Positions 1 to 8,732 of a stretch of 64,000 nt of DNA are shown piece after piece. The position numbers and the translations under genes are program-made. Source of the DNA: Enoplolaimus lenunculus (lineage: Eukaryota; Nematoda; Enoplea; Enoplida; Thoracostomopsidae); contig JASANG010000868.1 in assembly GCA_030248215.1 (NCBI GenBank), positions 1 through 64,000 of the forward strand, written 5' to 3'. The notes beneath the pieces are model-generated. The model ran no database searches and was not told the origin of the DNA. It saw nothing but the letters and a program-made list of their open reading frames with translations. Within the stretch, counting starts at the first letter, position 1. Each line of letters begins with the position of its first letter.

Positions 1-246
1 TTAAAGAAAAAACGGGGAGTTAAGGCCGTGCGACCAGTTTTTGTCAACAATAGTTTTGGCGGTAATTTAGTGGATGTTCGTTTTTTTATGCCACTAATGG
101 ATTTGTCAAAAACACAGTTTTTACGAAACGAGAAAGGCGAAATTCTTGTTAAAGCAACTAGAGGAATTTCTTTGAACATAGACGAAGCTTACGCAGCATC
201 AAAGGCTATTCAAAAAGTTGCAGAAAGCCTCCGAAAAATTGATTAA
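1..246 (+). CDS. PC4/SUB1-like ssDNA-binding protein, C-terminal part
   Basis: The frame is open from the first base of the window, so the start lies to the left. The visible 81 residues contain VDVRFFMP, a charged linker and then KATRGISLNIDEAYAASKAI. This layout (VDIR-x-YY, then KKGISL followed by a helix) is that of the PC4/SUB1 transcription coactivator domain, which binds single-stranded DNA. The gene lies 69 bp before the integrase on the same strand, so it may belong to the element's replication or transcription machinery. The match is by motif memory only. An unrelated small protein with a similar strand-helix pattern remains possible. Confidence 0.42.
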   Translation, partial: LKKKRGVKAVRPVFVNNSFGGNLVDVRFFMPLMDLSKTQFLRNEKGEILVKATRGISLNIDEAYAASKAIQKVAESLRKID

Positions 247-315
247 AAGTAACTAAAATTTTGTTACAAAAAAAGCTATTTAATTTCATAAAAATGTATT
301 TTCTTAGTGCATATA

Positions 316-1311
316 ATGAATTCTAATAAAAAATTACTTCATGATCTTTGGTACTCTCCTAGCTCAAGCTGTGCATTTTCTGGTTTAGAAAGATTGTATA
401 AGGCTGCAAAACTTCGTAATTCTAAAATTACCAAAAGCTACGTAGCTAGCTGGCTGGCCGAACAATCTGTGTATACGCAAACAAAACCAGCCATTCGAAA
501 ATTTCCTAGAAGAAAAATAGTAGCCACCCTTGACTTGTGTTGGTCTTGTGATCTTATGGACATGAGTATTTTGAAAAATTATAATTCTAAATTTTCATTC
601 GCCCTTGTTTGTGTCGACGAATTTTCTAGATACCTTTGGTGTAGACCTGTAAAGTCCAAGTTAGCTGCCCTAGTAAAACATGCGTTCGCCTCAATTTTTG
701 AAACTGGGCGTAAACCTTCGGCAATTAATTGTGATAATGGTTTAGAATTCAAGAACAAAATTTTACAAGATTTTTTAAAACAGGAAAATGTCCACATGTT
801 TTTTACGAAGGATCCAAATATAAAAAGTTCTCAAAGTGAAAGAACTATAAGAACATTAAAGGGAGTCATTTATAAGTACTGCATGGCTAGAAAATCTTGG
901 AGGTATATTGATGCCCTTGACCAAATTGTATCAGGTCTCAATAATCGAAAAATGAAGATCCTAAAGGGATATTCACCAGCTGAAATTACACCGGAAAACC
1001 AAGCAGAAATTTATAACGCAATGTATTCAGGAAGGAATAAAAGCACAAGTCCCCCAAAGTTTAAAGTTGGAGACAACGTAAGATATCAGCTTAAGAAAAC
1101 TCCTTTTACTCGAGGGCATGATCCAACATATTCTTCTGAAGTTTACACCATAAGTCAAGTATTAAAAACCAATCCTTTAACTTACCGTTTGGCAGATACA
1201 AATGGGAATATTTTAGACCGCAGCTTTTACCAGCCCGAATTGGAAAAAGTAATCCAGGCTCACGATCAAGTTCCGGTTCCATACCCTCCAAAGCGTGTTC
1301 GTTTAATTTAA
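316..1311 (+). CDS. Polinton retrovirus-type integrase
   Basis: This 331-residue protein is the integrase that inserts the element's ends into host DNA. The catalytic core has the DDE layout: a first aspartate in DLCWSCDLMDM (about residue 75), a second in NCDNGLEFKN (about 140), and a glutamate in SQSERTIRTLKG about 35 residues further on. An SH3/chromo-like C-terminal tail follows (KFKVGDNVRY, then FYQPELEKV), which is typical of Polinton integrases. I start at the first ATG of the frame, at 316. Downstream lie the basic core protein and the capsid gene on the same strand, which is the usual company for a Polinton integrase rather than for an LTR element. Confidence 0.88.
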   Translation: MNSNKKLLHDLWYSPSSSCAFSGLERLYKAAKLRNSKITKSYVASWLAEQSVYTQTKPAIRKFPRRKIVATLDLCWSCDLMDMSILKNYNSKFSFALVCVDEFSRYLWCRPVKSKLAALVKHAFASIFETGRKPSAINCDNGLEFKNKILQDFLKQENVHMFFTKDPNIKSSQSERTIRTLKGVIYKYCMARKSWRYIDALDQIVSGLNNRKMKILKGYSPAEITPENQAEIYNAMYSGRNKSTSPPKFKVGDNVRYQLKKTPFTRGHDPTYSSEVYTISQVLKTNPLTYRLADTNGNILDRSFYQPELEKVIQAHDQVPVPYPPKRVRLI

Positions 1312-1366
1312 TTACTGTTACTAATCAATTAATATAAGAAGTAGTAATTGCTGTAAAACAGTCACA

Positions 1367-1597
1367 ATGTTTTCTGCACCCAGCATTTATAATATGGCTA
1401 AGCACCGTCAAGCTTGTATACCAATTCGCTTTGGGAGTACAGGTGCTAGCACGTCACGTATTCAAAAACGACGTAAGCGTACGGGACGACGTGCCAGCGC
1501 TAAAGGTACAGCACGTACAGCTTTGCGAAAAGTTCGCAAAGTTCGTCGTTCTAATATTAAAAGGAAACGACGTCAAACAAGACGTTCTAAAAAATAA
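1367..1597 (+). CDS. Small basic virion core protein (adenovirus pX/pVII-like)
   Basis: This 76-residue protein is dominated by arginine and lysine (QKRRKRTGRRASAK, then KRKRRQTRRSKK at the C-terminus) after a short hydrophobic N-terminus. Adintoviruses and adenoviruses carry small protamine-like core proteins that condense the genome inside the capsid. Size, composition and position directly before the capsid gene fit that role. Known from the family: such proteins are often processed by the viral protease; no site is claimed here. The function is inferred from composition and position, not from a specific fold. Confidence 0.6.
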   Translation: MFSAPSIYNMAKHRQACIPIRFGSTGASTSRIQKRRKRTGRRASAKGTARTALRKVRKVRRSNIKRKRRQTRRSKK

Positions 1598-1666
1598 TTA
1601 ATTATAACAAGATTTTTAATATATATACCTGTGTTATTGTTCATTTAATTATACTGTAATGTAAAA

Positions 1667-2986
1667 ATGACAACCACCGTTAATGCCACTCGACTTGCTC
1701 CTCAAAGCTGTAATGTAGATACACTGGCCTGGGGAGCCGCTCCCCTTGTTCAAGATGTAATAGAAGAAAGTATGCTTAAAGAATTCACCATCATGTCAGG
1801 TCTCCCAAATTCAAACACGTCCACACTAACTTTTCGACTAGAAAAAGACCCATTCTGGTGCGTTGAATTAAATTCAATGTTCCTACTTATTGAAGCAAAA
1901 GTCTTGGATGATAAATTAAACCCAATTGCTAACGATGAAAAGGTTGCTCCTTGTAATTTATTTGGAAACTCAATCTTTTCTGACTTTGAAGTTTCAATTA
2001 ACAATATTAAAGTCACACCTGATGCATCAAATTTTGCTTATATAAATTATGTTCTTGCATTAACCAACCTCGAAAAAGGAACGAAGGATTCAGTTTTGCA
2101 GACGTCGCTTTTCTTTAAGGACACTCCCTACAGTTTTAATGATTTCGATAGCAATACAGGAATGAGCCAACGAATGGCTTATATAGAAGGCTCTCAAACA
2201 GTAAATTTATTTGTAAAACCTTTAAATTCTATATTCAATTCAACCAGAGCCATACCTTCAGATTCCGAAATTCAAGTTAAACTATCCAGACAATCCCACA
2301 GTTTCTGTTTGATTGCGCAAGCTGGTAAATCTTATATAATTCAAATCGATAAAATACGTCTATTTGCAAACTTTATAAAACCTACCCCTGCAACACTTTC
2401 TGAACAAAACCGACTAATTTCAAACGGAAGATTTATTGTCCCTACCTTGAGACATACACTTTACGAGCATGTTATCCGAAAAAACGACACTAGCCACCAA
2501 TGGACTTTAATTCCCGCAGCCAGCATGCCTAAACGCGTTTATATATTCATGGTCAAAAAAGGTGCAACCGATGGAACGGATATAACACTAAACCCTTATG
2601 AGTTTATTCATAACAATGTATCAAACTTTTCTTTGTACAAAAACGAACAACCGATTTTTACTTCTGAGGGGTTAAGTTCTAAATTCGATCAAGATGACTT
2701 TGCTTTTGCGTACTTTCTAATGTTTAGAGGATTGGGTTATGTAAATCACAATATAGATATAAGCTACTCAGACTTTCCTGGTGGGTACACAATTTGGATT
2801 GCGGATCTTACAGCTTCAAATTCAAGCGGTTGCACCTCTTTTGTTGAAAAACCCTCTACTGGATACCTGAAGATAAAACTGACATTCGAAACTCCTGTTG
2901 CCCAAGACACAACATTGTTTGCACTGTGTGAAGAATCAACCAATCTTATGTTCAAATCCAACAGAACACCCGAATATACAAATTAA
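1667..2986 (+). CDS. Major capsid protein, hexon-like (F54H12.2-like family)
   Basis: This 439-residue protein belongs to the family annotated in many invertebrates as uncharacterized protein F54H12.2-like, which I take to be the Polinton/adintovirus hexon-like major capsid protein of double jelly-roll type. Family marks include an N-terminal segment with NSMFLLIEAKV, then NLFGNSIFSDFEVSINN, a helical stretch with SLFFKDTPYSF, and VNLFVKPLNSIFNS. The second half contains FANFIKP and DFPGGYTIWIADLT. The gene sits between the core protein and the packaging ATPase and is uninterrupted. The family assignment is firm. The jelly-roll fold is inferred from the family and not seen directly. Confidence 0.75.
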   Translation: MTTTVNATRLAPQSCNVDTLAWGAAPLVQDVIEESMLKEFTIMSGLPNSNTSTLTFRLEKDPFWCVELNSMFLLIEAKVLDDKLNPIANDEKVAPCNLFGNSIFSDFEVSINNIKVTPDASNFAYINYVLALTNLEKGTKDSVLQTSLFFKDTPYSFNDFDSNTGMSQRMAYIEGSQTVNLFVKPLNSIFNSTRAIPSDSEIQVKLSRQSHSFCLIAQAGKSYIIQIDKIRLFANFIKPTPATLSEQNRLISNGRFIVPTLRHTLYEHVIRKNDTSHQWTLIPAASMPKRVYIFMVKKGATDGTDITLNPYEFIHNNVSNFSLYKNEQPIFTSEGLSSKFDQDDFAFAYFLMFRGLGYVNHNIDISYSDFPGGYTIWIADLTASNSSGCTSFVEKPSTGYLKIKLTFETPVAQDTTLFALCEESTNLMFKSNRTPEYTN

Positions 2987-3079
2987 GTGATTGACGAAGT
3001 TTCATCCATAATTGTCAGTGTGAGAAGTGTTTATGTGTGAATGTGTGAGTAGTCATGTTTGTATCGATTAAGGTTGAAG

Positions 3080-3214
3080 AAGCTATGTACAGACCTTATG
3101 ATATTAGTACATTCTTGGCTGTGGCACGCTGCGGGTCTCGGCGAAAGCCTTATGACCTAGGCATCAGTTCTCGGTGTGCTATATCATGCTAAAGGTCTGT
3201 TTCAACAGCTTTTT
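3080..3214 (+). ncRNA. Candidate structured RNA, copy 1 (VA-RNA-like layout)
   Basis: A stem of about 30 bp is formed by 3080-3110 and 3177-3211. It encloses a core of about 66 nt that is identical in copy 2 (3281-3346). The core holds a GGC-GAAA-GCC hairpin (a GNRA tetraloop) flanked by GGTC/GACC pairing. The 3' arm runs straight into TTTTT, as in RNA polymerase III transcripts. It lies in the 549-bp spacer between capsid and ATPase genes and has no reading frame. No clear B box is visible, so the promoter type is open. Confidence 0.5.
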
Positions 3215-3251
3215 GATTCTTCGTAAGTTTAAGTGAGATAATAGTTTTGAT

Positions 3252-3391
3252 GAGCTACGTACAAGTCTGACAGTGTTGGTGCATTCTTGGCTGTGGCACG
3301 CTGCGGGTCTCGGCGAAAGCCTTATGACCTAGGCATCAGTTCTCGGTGCACCATACTCGTCATTAAGGCTTGGTACAACAGCTTTCGTTTT
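3252..3391 (+). ncRNA. Candidate structured RNA, copy 2
   Basis: This is the second tandem copy, about 170 bp after the first. The core is identical, but the stem arms (3252-3282 and 3347-3384) differ from copy 1 while still pairing: AGTAC with GTGCT in copy 1 becomes GGTGC with GCACC here. Paired changes of this kind are the mark of selection on RNA structure. The 3' arm is followed by TTTT at 3388. Adenoviruses carry two tandem VA RNAs of similar length, which is the closest known layout; sequence homology is not claimed. Confidence 0.5.
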
Positions 3392-3444
3392 ACATGTAGG
3401 CTGACTGAAATTTAATTGATGACAGGGGGGTCCACACCTGCGCC

Positions 3445-3467
3445 GAAGCAGCGCAACGCGCTGCTTC
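3445..3467 (+). other. Perfect 10-bp hairpin before the ATPase gene
   Basis: GAAGCAGCGC, loop AAC, then GCGCTGCTTC: a GC-rich perfect stem in an AT-rich spacer, 69 bp before the ATPase start. It may end transcripts from the left, protect an RNA end or act as a protein site; the sequence does not decide between these. Confidence 0.6.
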
Positions 3468-3535
3468 ATTGTAAATTCTGTTTATTGTAAAACATATAAA
3501 TCAGATGTATACTCTATAAACTTATAAATAACAAA

Positions 3536-4201
3536 ATGTCTATCTTTAAAAAAGAAATTGTAACTGATTTGAGAATACGTCCAAACAGCCGAATACTGTT
3601 AGTCGGTGAATCCATGTCAGGGAAAACTGAACTTTGCTACCGACTTTTAACCGAAAATTGTTTTACATCAAATTTTTCAAAAATTTTATTTTGCTATGAC
3701 GTCTATCAACCTGCGTACGATAAATTAAAACTTGCTCTTTCTAATATTGTTTTTCACAGAGGCTTACCGACGGAAGTAATCGAGGACAGCGAGTATTGGG
3801 ACACTGACCACACTGTTCTAATTTTGGACGACCTTCAACATGAGGTTGTGAACTCTTTAGAATGTATGAGACTTTTTACAATCTACAGTCACCACCGAAA
3901 CATTTCGGTAATCTGCTTGTTTCAAGGACTGTTTCTAAAAGGTAAATTTAGCGTTTTGATTAGCAGACAAATGACCCATATTTTTTTACTTTCTTGCCGT
4001 CGCGATATGCGTCAAATCAATACGTTGGGACAGAGCATTGTTCCTAATAAGACAAAGAAGTTCGTTGACATGTTTGAAAAAGCTACGCATGAGCATCCGT
4101 TTGGATTTTTGTGGGTGAACCTTTGTCCTTATAATAATCCTCTTTTAAAGTTTCGGGGTTCACTTCCGTCGGAAGCCCTACAAGAAATTTACCTTCTGTA
4201 A
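3536..4201 (+). CDS. Genome-packaging ATPase (FtsK/HerA-type)
   Basis: This 221-residue protein has a Walker A motif GESMSGKTEL at about residues 24-33 and a Walker B strand VLILDDLQHE at about 98-107 with the two acidic residues expected. Its length and motif spacing match the packaging ATPases of Polintons and related double jelly-roll viruses, which pump DNA into the empty capsid. It follows the capsid gene and the structured-RNA spacer and precedes two small genes of the same module. The start is the first ATG of the frame, preceded by an AT-rich stretch. Confidence 0.85.
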   Translation: MSIFKKEIVTDLRIRPNSRILLVGESMSGKTELCYRLLTENCFTSNFSKILFCYDVYQPAYDKLKLALSNIVFHRGLPTEVIEDSEYWDTDHTVLILDDLQHEVVNSLECMRLFTIYSHHRNISVICLFQGLFLKGKFSVLISRQMTHIFLLSCRRDMRQINTLGQSIVPNKTKKFVDMFEKATHEHPFGFLWVNLCPYNNPLLKFRGSLPSEALQEIYLL

Positions 4202-4266
4202 CAAATATTTAAAATTATAAATTTTACATTTAAGTAATAAAATCTCTGCATTTTCACTATTAAAAA

Positions 4267-4587
4267 ATGTCAAAAATTGTGCAAAATAATTTACATAATT
4301 TGGAGTTATTATGCAACATTTCTAGCCAACGAAAAGCTAAAGAATTTGCATCAAAACATCCTAATTTAATTCCTTGTTTAACCGAAATTGCGTATAATTT
4401 GCTTTATTCGGATTTAGAAATTCCGAAGTCAAGCCGAGGTTACGTGAAAAGAAACAGAAAAATTCTTGAAAAATTGGCCAACAAAAAACTTTTACAATCC
4501 TCTAAAAAACGAATTGTTTTGAATAATATTACATTGGTTAAAAATTTGATAAAAATTGTCCTACCTCTGCTAAAAGTTTTTCACTAA
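4267..4587 (+). CDS. Small basic Polinton-associated protein
   Basis: This 106-residue lysine-rich protein has an N-terminal helical part and the block KRNRKILEKLANKKLLQSSK followed by a hydrophobic C-terminus (LVKNLIKIVLPLLKVF). The same arrangement, a basic helix of the form RKILRKLA-K then a hydrophobic tail, recurs in small proteins encoded next to F54H12.2-like capsid genes in invertebrate Polintons. A virion membrane-lytic or core role has been suggested for such tails, but I see no proof here. The stop codon shares one base with the next ATG (TAATG), so the two genes are tightly coupled. Confidence 0.6.
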   Translation: MSKIVQNNLHNLELLCNISSQRKAKEFASKHPNLIPCLTEIAYNLLYSDLEIPKSSRGYVKRNRKILEKLANKKLLQSSKKRIVLNNITLVKNLIKIVLPLLKVFH

Positions 4588-5063
4588 TGTCAAAATATTT
4601 TTTAATCAAAGAAGGCCTTATGCCAAATTTACCGGAAAATCCATCAGCATTTGAAGAAAAAGCATTTCAAATACTAAATTCTGAGCAAGATATATCGAAA
4701 AAATCTGAACAATTATACCAGCTTATAAAACCTGAACTTTCTAATTCCACAAACCAGTCCGTTGCTGATCTTATAGAACTATTTCCAAAAGCTTTTCGTA
4801 ATAGGGCTCGAATATTGCTTCATTACTTGAGAAAAGGGACTATTAATGAAGATGGAAGCTTCTCCATTGACGGACATGAGTTTTCTTCTATTGTTGATCT
4901 CATGAGATACGTCATTATTCCTTACGATACTAATATTCCTGCGGATGGTGCCCAATTTATCGATTACCTAAAATCAATAAATATCCCTGCTACGGTGTTC
5001 AGCAAGAAACAATCGTTGAAAGACCCCACCAAGATACAAAAGCCATGGAAAAAATTGTACTAA
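4587..5063 (+). CDS. Conserved Polinton protein of unknown function
   Basis: This 158-residue protein has a helical N-terminal half (LNSEQDISKKSEQLYQLIKP) and a conserved C-terminal half with ARILLHYLRKGTINEDGSF, then IDGHEFSSIVDLMRYVIIP and AQFIDYLKSINIPATVF. I recognise the latter as a domain common beside Polinton capsid and ATPase genes, where it is left as hypothetical. The gene starts inside the previous stop. Its last bases overlap the end of the convergent cysteine-rich gene on the minus strand by four bases, so this is the junction between the rightward block and a leftward transcription unit. Confidence 0.65.
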   Translation: MSKYFLIKEGLMPNLPENPSAFEEKAFQILNSEQDISKKSEQLYQLIKPELSNSTNQSVADLIELFPKAFRNRARILLHYLRKGTINEDGSFSIDGHEFSSIVDLMRYVIIPYDTNIPADGAQFIDYLKSINIPATVFSKKQSLKDPTKIQKPWKKLY

Positions 5064-6158
5064 CGTTTAATTTGTTTGCTCAACTTCTTCTTTTGTGATC
5101 GAAACGTAGATTTTGTCTGTGTTGGTCTATTCAATGACAGCAGCGGGTACAAGTTGCTGTACAATGGGCAACTGACTCCATGTTCACAACATGCTGTACC
5201 AATCAACCTGATATGAATACAAGGATTGTTGCTATCGTTACTGCAGCATTCAGAGTGATTGGATAGACATGTTCTTGACTCCCAATCCTTTGAAGTACCG
5301 TGCCCACAGCAAAATGCTGAACTTCCTAGAAGTTCGATGTGAGGATTTCCACAACTGTGGTCGAAGCACCCGCACCTGCAACATATATAGTCAAAATATA
5401 AAATTTTATCTCTAATTTATCATTCAGTACAAAAAATTAATGAAAATAATAATTCTTAATACATTAACATTAGCACTGTTGACGAACCTGCAGCAAAATG
5501 ATCCTCCTCGATGAAGTAACTTCTGTATTGTACGGTATGAGTGATATCCACTGCACATTGAGCAAAAATTATGATTAACATTATGAGCAGATTGATTTCC
5601 CTTAGAATACAACTGACAATTTTCTTCATAAGGTTTCCGTAGCAAGCATGTTGAGCAGTATTCCTTAGTAGACTGTGTTGGATTTTCAACTGAATGAGCA
5701 ATAATAGATTCGGTTATCTGTTTATCGATCTTTCTATCCTCCTCCACATCGCCAAACCAGTACTGTCTGGCTGTTGCACTCATATGGACTGCCATTTGAT
5801 AATACAATAGGCTTTTTAGACACTGTAAACTTATGCTCGTGTCCATGTGCTCATCTGCGTTTTCGGCATTTTCTTCAGAGGTCTCCGTGTTACCGGTTGC
5901 TGTGTACTGCTCATTTTTTGCATTAATGTCAATGTTTGAATAAGAAACTAAAGAGTCGTAGTTTTCCAGTTGACATACAGTTGTACTCGGTAGTTCCGTG
6001 TTTGACTGAGTATCCACAAAATCGATGACATTAGCAGAAGAATCTAGGGTCATCTGTAACATGTCAGCACATGACTCTATTTCTTTTGCAGTGTCGTCGC
6101 GAAAAAAGTTATCGATGTTCAGCAATTCGTCAAAATTGTTATGGTTACTATTGTTCAT
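5060..6158 (-). CDS. Cysteine-rich repeat protein, two exons
   Basis: Not a family I can name. The first block (6158-5488) starts at ATG and encodes an acidic, Asn/Glu/Thr-rich N-terminus, then a zinc-binding-like region with CSTC, CSMC and FCCR. A consensus donor at 5487 and acceptor at 5376 face each other in matching phase. The second block (5375-5060) is rich in cysteines and ends with a stop and a basic tail. The pattern P-x-I-x-L-hydrophobic-G followed by CC-x-HG-x-x-C recurs: IELLGSSAFCCGHG, then IRLIGTACCEHG, with a weaker first unit IQKLLHRGGSFCC. About 328 residues in all. The acidic N-terminus plus Cys-rich C-terminus suggests a regulatory, early-type protein; that is inference. 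Confidence 0.55.
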
Positions 6159-6240
6159 GGTGTTAATACAAAATGTAAGTGATTTACGACTCTAAAATAT
6201 TTATTCAAAATAATGACAACATTTTACACATAAAGACGGC

Positions 6241-8732
6241 TCAGTTATTTAAATTTCTCAGATATTTAAAATAGGTCTTTTCTGATTCCAAGAAAAATGG
6301 ATGCTTTTCAATATTTGAAAATCTGATTCGGCGTCGACAATTGTCCATAGTGCATCGTTCGATAAAATCTTTCATAATGCTTGGAATGTTTTCATAATAT
6401 ATATTCTTCAAATAAGAACCACACACCAGGAATTGTGTGAGCATGCCCAGTTGATAAGTGTTAAGCACTGATGAAGAACACACAGTACGATAATTTTTCC
6501 CTCGAACTTCTGGCATAGTACATATTGGAGGACTTGGACCTACAACGATGTACTCGCCTTGTTTTGCAGGAGCTGCACCTCCAAAGTCAATCAGCATAGG
6601 GTAGCGGTCCCAGGGATAATAAACAACGTTTGCTGCGGTAAGGTCTCGGTGAACAATACCAATTTCTGCCAGACGTTTGACACAATTGTAGAGTTGGAAG
6701 AAAACCAGTTTAGCATCTGTATAGTTAAGTGGACCATTGTGAGAGCAATACGATTCCAAGTCGCGTGCATTAGGGTTCCATGTGAAGAAAAAATAAACAG
6801 TAGTTGATCCTGAGTCATTTAGCACTGCGTGATCTTGGAGTTTGACTACGTTTGGAACCTAAAACATTTCAGAGCACTGGTTATTGTCGTTATCAAGCGT
6901 CGACGTGTTATTGTTATCCACGTTTCACAAAGTATGATTTAGCGCGGTGTTCGGCAGCGAACGTTTTAAAATTATCGGGACGTCCTGATGCCAATTTATG
7001 CAGCTACAACTGCGAAGATTTCAAAAATTTGATACCAAATTTGAAAAAAATTATTGCGAGTGACTCAAGATACTGTTGTCTCAAAGCCTTGTGTTGCTTT
7101 GAATTGTTGGGATTGAATTGTTTTGATTGCAACAGCACGAGGTACGAAAACATAACGTTTTCTTGGTAAAATTTGAGTATCGGGACAGTGCAAGGTTTCG
7201 GAAATTTACTGAAATGTTATTTTTTGTTAAACAGAGCAGAGAACGGTTAAAATCATAGTGTACATGCATGTGCGTTTTGTTTGTATGCAGATTAACGCGT
7301 GTGCTTTAATTTTCTGTTTATTTTGGTTATGGGTAGGGAAATTTGAAATTTTATGTTTGCTTCCTTACCCCTATTTTTCAGCTATTTGTCAACCATACCC
7401 ATTTCTACGACCAAAAAAGTTTCGACACCGGTGGCTGCTACGCCTGGGCTTATTGATGCAACAACTACAACCGCATCTATTTCAGTGCCTACCGAAAATT
7501 TTATTGGTTTTACAAAATTTATTCAAACCGTTAGCCAACCTAAGTTGCAAAATTTTCCTACAAAATCTAGTTATCTGACAACTACTCCTATTTCTGTGTC
7601 TAATACAGTTTTGCAGACGACGGCAGCTACTCTAAATTTTACTGACGCAAATTTGGTTGAGGTTAGAAATTATCCGTCGAAAGTAAATTTCATTTATGCC
7701 ATTAAACGACCCAATTTTGTGACGGCTCCTGTTTACCGCAATGTACGACTTCATGCTGAAGTCTTTTTCTCACCACTGCCAAGATTGGTGGATGTTCGTC
7801 GCACATTCTCTGATGCACCTCAAATGTGAGCACTTAAATTCTTCGGGGCTTTGCTTTGCTTTCATTTAAAACTTTTTGTTTTTGGTGTTTGTGTTGTTCT
7901 GGAATTGGTTCTAATTCACTCGAAAAAGATGGAAAATCAGTTCCATTTTAATTTGTTTAGATCTAGCAGTACAAGTACAAGTACTGGTACGATGTACACA
8001 GATACGACGAAAATTTCAACTATTCCGAAACATTCTACTGGTTCTACCGCAACCTATATTAGGACTTCAAAAACTACAAGCACATCTAGTAATGGTTCGA
8101 TTACACCTCAGGCGCAGTGTTCCAATATTGATGTGTAAGTAGCATCCCTGACTTTCATGCGACATTAGTGATACCCGAAAATATTAGAGTGATTGTGTTG
8201 TTTGTGTGGTTGTTTGCATGTTTGTTCTGCTTCAGGCGATTTAGTTTGCACGGTTGCTTTTGATATTTATTCTTATATATCTTTAAAACCACTAACAAGC
8301 GGTGGTGGAAGAGGGTGGAGGTATTGCATCAGTAGTTAGATTTTTTTCAATATGCTCACGCGTAGGTGAATATTTTAGGGCTGCGCTTTCTGGCGGACTG
8401 TCGAGCGCGTTTGTCGTTGGATTAGTGGCTATGTTCGGACTATCGTAAGCGTTTTAGTTGTTGCGCAGTGCGAATACCAAACAATTACTCACCTTAGCAG
8501 TGTAATCAAGCATTAAAAGCTCGAATGATTTTGACTCCATGGTGACGATCTTTTTAGCTAGCACCTTCATATTGAACGCAAGATTAGTTGCCAACAGCAT
8601 AGTTCCATTGCTTCCTTTCAATATAATTGGAATACGATCCAGCTGATAGACATGTCCTGACACTGCTGTGATATAGGTATAATCTTCTTTAGGTATCTGA
8701 TCCATCGTCGATTGAGCCGAAGAGTCCTGCAT
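6241..8732 (-). CDS. Protein kinase-like gene, two exons
   Basis: Exon 1 (8732-8493) carries the N-lobe: a glycine-loop-like ILKGSNGTMLLA, the AKKIV lysine strand and SFELLML, whose glutamate fits the alpha-C helix. Exon 2 (6858-6241) continues with VPNVVKLQDH, then HRDLTAANV (catalytic loop), LIDFGGA (DFG) and CTMPEVRG in place of APE. The edges are consensus (AAG|GTGAGT and TTTTAG|GTTCC) and in phase 0, giving about 285 residues. Known: HRD, DFG and the N-lobe lysine are the catalytic marks of eukaryotic-type kinases. The C-lobe is short, as in many viral kinases. The intron spans most of an antisense plus-strand gene. Host capture is likely; the subfamily is unclear. Confidence 0.72.

Noticed and set aside
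3112-3346. Core of the paired RNAs as a hammerhead or other known ribozyme
   Set aside because: The CTGATGA and GAAA core words of hammerheads are not arranged as required, and I could not fit another known self-cleaving class.
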